Shown here piece after piece: positions 59,260 through 64,000 of a DNA stretch of 64,000 nt. The stretch is from NCBI GenBank assembly GCA_963969345.1, contig OZ017768.1, positions 10,084,193 through 10,148,192 of the forward strand. Reading direction: 5' to 3'. The stretch comes from Turbatrix aceti. Taxonomy: Eukaryota; Nematoda; Chromadorea; Rhabditida; Panagrolaimidae. The notes under the pieces are model-generated. The model was not told the DNA's origin. It did not search any database and saw only the letters and a program-made list of their open reading frames with translations. Numbering within the stretch: position 1 is the first letter of the stretch; every line of letters starts with the position of its first letter. Both the position numbers and the translations under genes were made by a program.

Positions 59260-61792
59260 ATGTTTTGGCCTCTGCTGTTGATTTTGGGTGAGTTCCACTT
59301 ATTTTTGCCTTGTTTGCATATTTTTTGTACATTTGTGTCACCTTCAGGCCTGTCGGCGTCTGCAGCCAGCGAGCCGATAACTTACAATGTCAAAGAGTCG
59401 CCCGTCGTCGAGCCGCAGCCTCTGACGTCTTCCAACGACTCGCTCGAAGGCAAGGATGCCAATTTCACGATTCTCGGTGTCTGTGACATTGACGGAGTTC
59501 TCCAACTCACAAATCCCACTGACTGCAAAAAATCCGTGGCATTCGGACGCTACAAAAACTCTGTCAATCTCACCGGGTTTGTTTTTTTCTCATTTTTGCC
59601 CTCCTAAATTCCACTTTTTCAGCTGGGCCCACCTCGAGATTGAGACCTTCAAAGAATATTCTCCCGAACTTCAGGCGTACTCTGCAGGCGTGTTGGAGGG
59701 CACGCTGTCACGCAAGCTGATAGGGTACTACATCCACAACATGATCGATGACGTCTGCTCCGGGCCCAATGCTTCGTCGTACTGTTCGGGACTCGATGAT
59801 TACCTGAAGGCGAATACAGCCTACATCCAGCGGCACATCAATGAGAACAGCACGTATTGGCAGTCGGTGAGACGCACGTACTACCAGTTTGCCGTCTTTG
59901 GATATCAATTTAATAATTTTTTTTGGTGATTTTTGGAAAAATTTCGTCATTTTTAAATTTTTTTTTTCCGATCCAAGCACACTCGCAGAACGACGACGTC
60001 TTGTTTTGCACCCACGATGCTGTCACCTCGTATTGGACCTTACCCAACAAGCAACCGGGGGACTTGGCCCTAGACAGTGGTTGGTGAAACCCCGTGTCTT
60101 AGGCTCTTATATAAAAATGCTAATGGGGCGTTGCTTGCTTCCGGATACTGTGGCAGGGAGATAGACAAAGAGGGAGAACAAGGTGTTGATCGCGTCCGCG
60201 GGCGCAAGTCATTTGTCTAACGACTTGCTAGCTCGCGCGGCTGGCCCCTCGCGCCAAAGGTTGGAGCGCGGGTTGCAACACTTCTTTGTCTTCCTCTTTT
60301 GCCTTACGCCGCGGATACAACAATTTCCGAAACTTTTTTTTGCGTTTTTTTTCTTTTTTTTGCTTGTTTTTAGGTGTAAACTGGTTTTCTTTTAGTTATT
60401 CAGCTCAAAATTCTCTCTATTTTTGCTCGTTATAGAAATTTTGTTAATCAGTTTTCAATATTTTTGCAATTTTTGTTTGTATTTTTTATTTTACAATTTT
60501 CTATTTTTTTCCTAAAATTTTCAGCATGATCCAACTCGGCGGCGACCTCCTCTCCCTAGCCGACAAGTACACCACCGATCCCGACGCTGACTACGTCAAC
60601 ATGAATCTTCGCTGTTCGGCTCTCATCAAACTGACCAAAGACGATCTCCTGGCCGCCCACGTCGCGTTCACCGAACTCCAGTCGATGCTCCGCGTTCTCA
60701 AGCTCTACAAGTTCGGCATCGACGTTCCCGGTCACACGCAGTCGTTCTCCAGCTACCCCGGTGTGCTCGTTTCAATCGACGACTTTTACACCCTCAGCAG
60801 CGGACTCGTCGTTACGGAGACCACAAATGGCATATACAACAAGGAAATCAACAACAACATCCAGCCGGAGCTTCAGATTTTGTATTGGATTCGGGTGATC
60901 GCGGCAAATCAGCTGGCGTCATCCGGTTCGGAATGGGTACAAATCTTTGCCCAGTACAACAGCGGGACGTACAACAATCAGTGGATGGTTGTGGACTACA
61001 ATAATTACAACCCGGCCAAGAAGTTCCCCGATTACGGCGTTTTTTACATTTTGGAACAAATTCCGTATGTTTTTACATTTTTTATTTTAGATTTTTTTTT
61101 GTTTTTAGTGGCTTTATCCGGACTGCTGATCTGACTTCTGTGCTCAAGGAGAAGGGTTACTGGGCGAGCTACAACATTCCTTATTTCCCGGATATTGGCA
61201 AATTCAGTGGAACTACCGCAAAGGTTTGTTTTTATAATATTTTTTTTTTGAATTTGGAACAATTTTTTTTTTGAATTTGCAGGGCGAAGAATTCTACTTT
61301 TTCAACTACCACACCGCTCCGAGAGCCCAAATCTTTACCCGTGACCACAACAAGGTCGTCGATCTGGACACTCTGCGTCAACTCATGCGCTACAACGACT
61401 ACACTCACGATCCGTTGAGTCGATGCAACTGCACGCCTCCCTACACGGCGGAAGCTGCCATCGCTGCTCGGGGCGACCTGAACCCTGCCAATGGCACTTA
61501 TCCGGTCCCACAGATGGGTCATCGGAACCACGCGGCTCTCGACTACAAGGGAACGAGCTATCGTCTGGCGAAGCATCTGAAGTTCAACGCCATCTCCAGT
61601 CCTCCGTATGACAATGTTCCGGCTTTCCGGTGGAGTACGAGTGCTTTTGTGAGTTTTGAAACTAAATTTAATTTTGTGTTTTTATGATTGGTGGATTTAC
61701 AGAAGGACGTCAAACACGTTGGGCTACCCGATCTCTGGCAGTTTGAAGAGGTCACTACTAAATGGCATACCAAGATTCGTCCGGGATTGTAA
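59260..61792 (+). CDS. Lysosomal phospholipase B-like protein (PLBD2 type)
   Basis: Ntn-hydrolase family protein targeted to lysosomes. Exons identified: 59260-59287, 59348-59576, 59623 to about 59866, then 60525-61064, 61109-61223, 61283-61648 and 61703-61792. The signal peptide MFWPLLLILGLSASA is split by intron 1. Family hallmarks: RCSALIKL, whose Cys should be the nucleophile exposed by self-cleavage; SFSSYPG; DDFYTLSSGL; YNSGTYNNQWMVVDY; EQIPGFI; YWASYNIPYFPD; APRAQIFTRDH; HDPLSRCNC; LNPANGTYP; and LPDLWQF. One problem: roughly 20-30 residues expected between YWQSV and MIQLGGDL are not located, and the donor at 59867 (phase 0) does not match the acceptor at 60525 (phase 2). A small exon, or a longer exon 3 (frame stays open through YYQFAVFGY), must lie in 59867-60524, or the gene is damaged there. 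Confidence 0.87.
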
Positions 61793-62121
61793 AATCGTGT
61801 TTTGAAATGCGATGACACTATTGTTTGCATGCGTTACGACACTTTTTTTTTCATTTTTTTATTTATTCAGTATGTTGTTACAACGTGTCAATTTGTAATC
61901 GTACTATAATTATAAAAAGTATTGTTCTCTGTCTTTTGACTTTGTCGAAGCTGATTTCTAGAAGTCTCTTGTAAATTTCAAAGAAATCCGAGGCTGGTAT
62001 CATCCTTTTTTGGAAGATTTGCATGAGCATTCATGCAAAAATTTTTGTTAATGAATATAGTTTGGCACGATGATTTCCGTCCATTTGTATTTCCGAGCAG
62101 TTCGTTTCCGGTGATTCTAGC
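61793..62121. other. Intergenic, 329 bp
   Basis: 3' flank of the PLBD2-like gene and upstream of the family member at 62122, same strand. A TTCTAG acceptor lies 1 bp before the next ATG, so trans-splicing is likely. No gene seen. Confidence 0.5.
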
Positions 62122-63072
62122 ATGTGTTCGTCGCTGCTCAACTGTCTGTCTTCCCTGTTTTCTTCCGGAAAACCCCCCGACGTTGTGCCGCTACCGGATC
62201 TTTTGTGTATCGACTATTTGTCCCTCGACTATTATATGCAGCGTATGATTATCTCAATTGCTCCAAGAGATGTTGCTGTTAAGATGACACAAATTTCTGA
62301 ACTAAATTCCATAATCACAAATTTGTTTGGAATCTTCAGTTTTAATCAAACATTAATTATATATTTGTATGAACATGGTAACGAATTTTGGGATTTTATA
62401 AAGACTCCAATCTGGCCTACTGCCGTTATGATTGTCCCTAGACCTGCAGAACATTTCGTCGCACCGACAGATGGTGATATTTCCGAGGTGTTCAGTAATA
62501 TCGTACGATCTCCAAATCAGTTAATCCTGAAATATATTGACGTGACATGTGAACAACTTATACAGTGGTGCGCCGCTTTTGACTACATAGAAATAATTGT
62601 TGATAAAATTGCCGTTTTACCTAAATTTCTGCCGTCGGCTTTTGTGGGCTTGTTCCATTCTGCAAAAAGCGTAGAGTATGTTTTTTAGCAAAAGTGATTT
62701 TTGATTGTTACCAAATTTCCAAATTTAGAGTATTTATAAAAAAGTGTGTAATTACGACAGAGTACTTGGTTTGTCTACTGGAGGCAAAAAAGGGTCAACC
62801 ATTTTTAAACCGTTTGCGACTGGACAATGTTTCTCCTGATATTGACCTGAATGTTGTGATGGATGTATACCAGGTAATTTTTTTTAATGTTTATATTGTT
62901 TGAAATGATCTGTGTTTTTCAGTACGCTTTTTTCAACGTTCCTAGAGACTTGTTTTTACTTTCGTTTGAAAAAATGCCGGATCAGAAACTTCAAGGCATT
63001 GTTCAAAAGCTAAAAGTTTTGAAGCAAAACCGTTTTCTGGAAGAATATCATACACTGTTAAGTGCTTTTTAA
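62122..63072 (+). CDS. Diverged intact member of the unrecognised family (NVP-intron group)
   Basis: Three exons: 62122-62675, 62729-62873 and 62923-63072, in frame, 282 residues. Not a known family. The N-terminal part (PLPDLLCIDYLSLDYYMQRM) has the look of an F-box-like helix pair, but this is only suggestive. The middle includes NEFWDFIKTPIW, comparable with AFWNFISAVPHA of the 47.6-kb copy. The end carries LNRLRLDNVSPDIDLNVVMD followed by a phase-0 intron and then FFNVPRDLFLLSFE. The intact 15.5-kb gene has the same layout: an aspartate-rich LEITYDFEDFDLAKMM, a phase-0 intron, then AMNVPNLIFDY. No signal peptide. A/T-ending codons. Poly(A) signal at 63130. Confidence 0.75.
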
Positions 63073-63129
63073 TTTCAGTATTACGAGTTATTTCATTTGA
63101 GGTGTATTGTTGTGCTAAGTAAATGATAA

Positions 63130-63135
63130 AATAAA
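63130..63135 (+). terminator. Poly(A) signal of the 62.1-kb gene
   Basis: AATAAA 58 bp after the stop codon. Confidence 0.55.
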
Positions 63136-63898
63136 TGATTAATGTGATTGGTTTTATGCATTTCGGATCAGTGCTCCGCTCTTGACTCTGACTCAGAGTC
63201 GAAGTCGACTCTTTGATTCACATTGGCTTCAAGTCAAAATAGGTATACAGAAATTGTACCAACAAACTTCCAAAAACTGCGTGCTTTTTTGACGAATGTT
63301 TTTGCAGACTTTGTTTTTTTTGTAAAAGAAATCAGGTGTTGAAACCAACAAGCACCATGGAAAACGACTCCAGATGCTTGTTGGTTATTTGCCCACAAAG
63401 CAGAGCGTCCAGAAAATGACATTAAAGGTCATAAATTTTATCTGACGGCTGTTTCCGATGTTAAACTTTTTTTTATTCAACTAAATGTTTGCGTGTCACC
63501 ACCCACGGTTTACGTTGATACAAAAAATAAAAATTGCCACCACCCACGGTTTACGTTGATACCGAAAACATAAACATGACACTGCACCCTTCGACGCATT
63601 TCAGATTCGGGCTGTTATGCATTTAGCTGTTGCTGAAAAATAGTTGACAAAAAACCCTCCATCAATATTTTTATCATAAGCTGGACGGAATGGACCATGA
63701 ATGACTCATAATATCAATCATTGAAATGTTAAGCATATAATAGTATGCGTGGTTAAAAAATGGCTGTTTTTTTCAAAATTTATTTTTTATTTACACAATC
63801 ACCGGCGATCACCTGTTTATGCTTATCACCTGACAAACACAAAAATACAATGAATCTCATAAGGCGGACCATGCATCATCTCTCATGGATTTTTTCGG
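63136..63898. other. Intergenic region upstream of the right-edge gene
   Basis: AT-rich, no gene supported. Contains a GACTCTGACTCAGAGTC near-palindrome at about 63184-63200 and a 25-bp direct repeat at 63497 and 63538. Confidence 0.5.
63497..63562 (+). repeat. 25-bp direct repeat pair
   Basis: Both copies start CACCACCCACGGTTTACGTT and end GATAC, at 63497-63521 and 63538-63562, 41 bp apart, about 400-460 bp before the right-edge gene. Confidence 0.85.
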
Positions 63899-63906
63899 TA
63901 TAAAAA
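63899..63906 (+). promoter_or_regulatory. Probable TATA box of the right-edge gene
   Basis: TATAAAAA 61 bp before the ATG at 63960, with no splice acceptor in between. This is one of the few genes here that looks transcribed from a nearby core promoter without trans-splicing. Confidence 0.6.
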
Positions 63907-63959
63907 GCCGTGATTTGCAATGCATATCTCCAATATTTTTTTCGAACTGACGTAGTACA

Positions 63960-64000
63960 ATGAAACAACTTGCTTTGTTTATCCTTATTGCGTTCGCAGT
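63960..64000 (+). CDS. Start of a secreted-protein gene, cut by the window end
   Basis: ATG at 63960 opens MKQLALFILIAFA, a typical signal-peptide core, and runs off the window. The last bases GCAG/T may be either coding or near a splice junction. Nothing can be said about the mature protein. Confidence 0.6.
   Translation, partial: MKQLALFILIAFA

Noticed and set aside
59980..60290. Unassigned exon or structural RNA in the PLBD2-like gene gap
   Set aside because: All three frames stay open for a while but none resembles the family, and no known RNA was recognised; left as an open question in the findings.
1..64000. CRISPR arrays, bacterial operons, ribosome-binding sites or replication origins
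   Set aside because: The sequence is spliced eukaryotic nuclear DNA; no spaced repeats or prokaryotic gene layout are present.

Overview
The window is eukaryotic and animal. Genes are split by many short GT-AG introns (mostly 45-60 bp) with long poly-A/T tracts. Several start codons sit directly after a pyrimidine-AG acceptor, as expected for spliced-leader trans-splicing. It also encodes arginine kinase (an invertebrate phosphagen kinase) and a giant tandem serine carboxypeptidase of the layout I know from Caenorhabditis-type nematodes. I read it as nuclear DNA of a nematode, probably free-living; the species cannot be fixed from the sequence alone.

Layout, left to right: (1) 0.4-4.6 kb, minus strand, a seven-exon Q-rich/RGG-tailed protein. 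(2) 5.8-9.3 kb, a full-length hAT transposon with intact terminal inverted repeats and a perfect 8-bp target duplication, its transposase carrying one frameshift. (3) 9.4-11.6 kb, a 2.2-kb non-coding inverted-repeat element. (4) 12.9-16.5 kb, a broken relic and an intact member of an unrecognised gene family, plus a small secreted protein. (5) 17.1-20.0 kb, glucose-6-phosphate dehydrogenase (minus). (6) 21.9-25.0 kb, splicing factor SLU7. (7) 26.6-27.4 kb, a PAP2-type lipid phosphatase (PLPP6-like). (8) 28.9-36.7 kb, an 18-exon gene for a four-domain serine carboxypeptidase of 2233 residues. (9) 37.0-37.7 kb, a proline-rich repeat protein. (10) 38.1-43.9 kb, a dense cluster of nested inverted and tandem repeats. 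(11) 44.9-47.1 kb, a POGZ/ZNF280-like zinc-finger protein (minus). (12) 47.6-48.6 kb, a second, damaged member of the unrecognised family. (13) 48.8-50.1 kb, a disordered acidic protein (minus). (14) 53.6-54.8 kb, arginine kinase behind a long 5' region. (15) 57.7-58.7 kb, the cap-binding translational repressor 4EHP/eIF4E2 (minus). (16) 59.3-61.8 kb, a lysosomal phospholipase-B-like (PLBD2-type) gene. (17) 62.1-63.1 kb, a third, intact member of the unrecognised family. (18) 63.96 kb to the edge, the start of a secreted-protein gene.

Most conserved genes are housekeeping and not functionally linked. The novel content is the unrecognised four-copy family (members near 13.2, 15.5, 47.6 and 62.1 kb), tied together by a shared N-terminal motif and/or a shared intron position; the four-domain carboxypeptidase whose last domain has lost its catalytic Ser and His; and several mobile or fold-back elements whose ends can be read directly. 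Exon coordinates were worked out by hand, using splice consensus and reading-frame closure. For every gene called intact except the PLBD2-like gene the exon lengths sum to a multiple of three.
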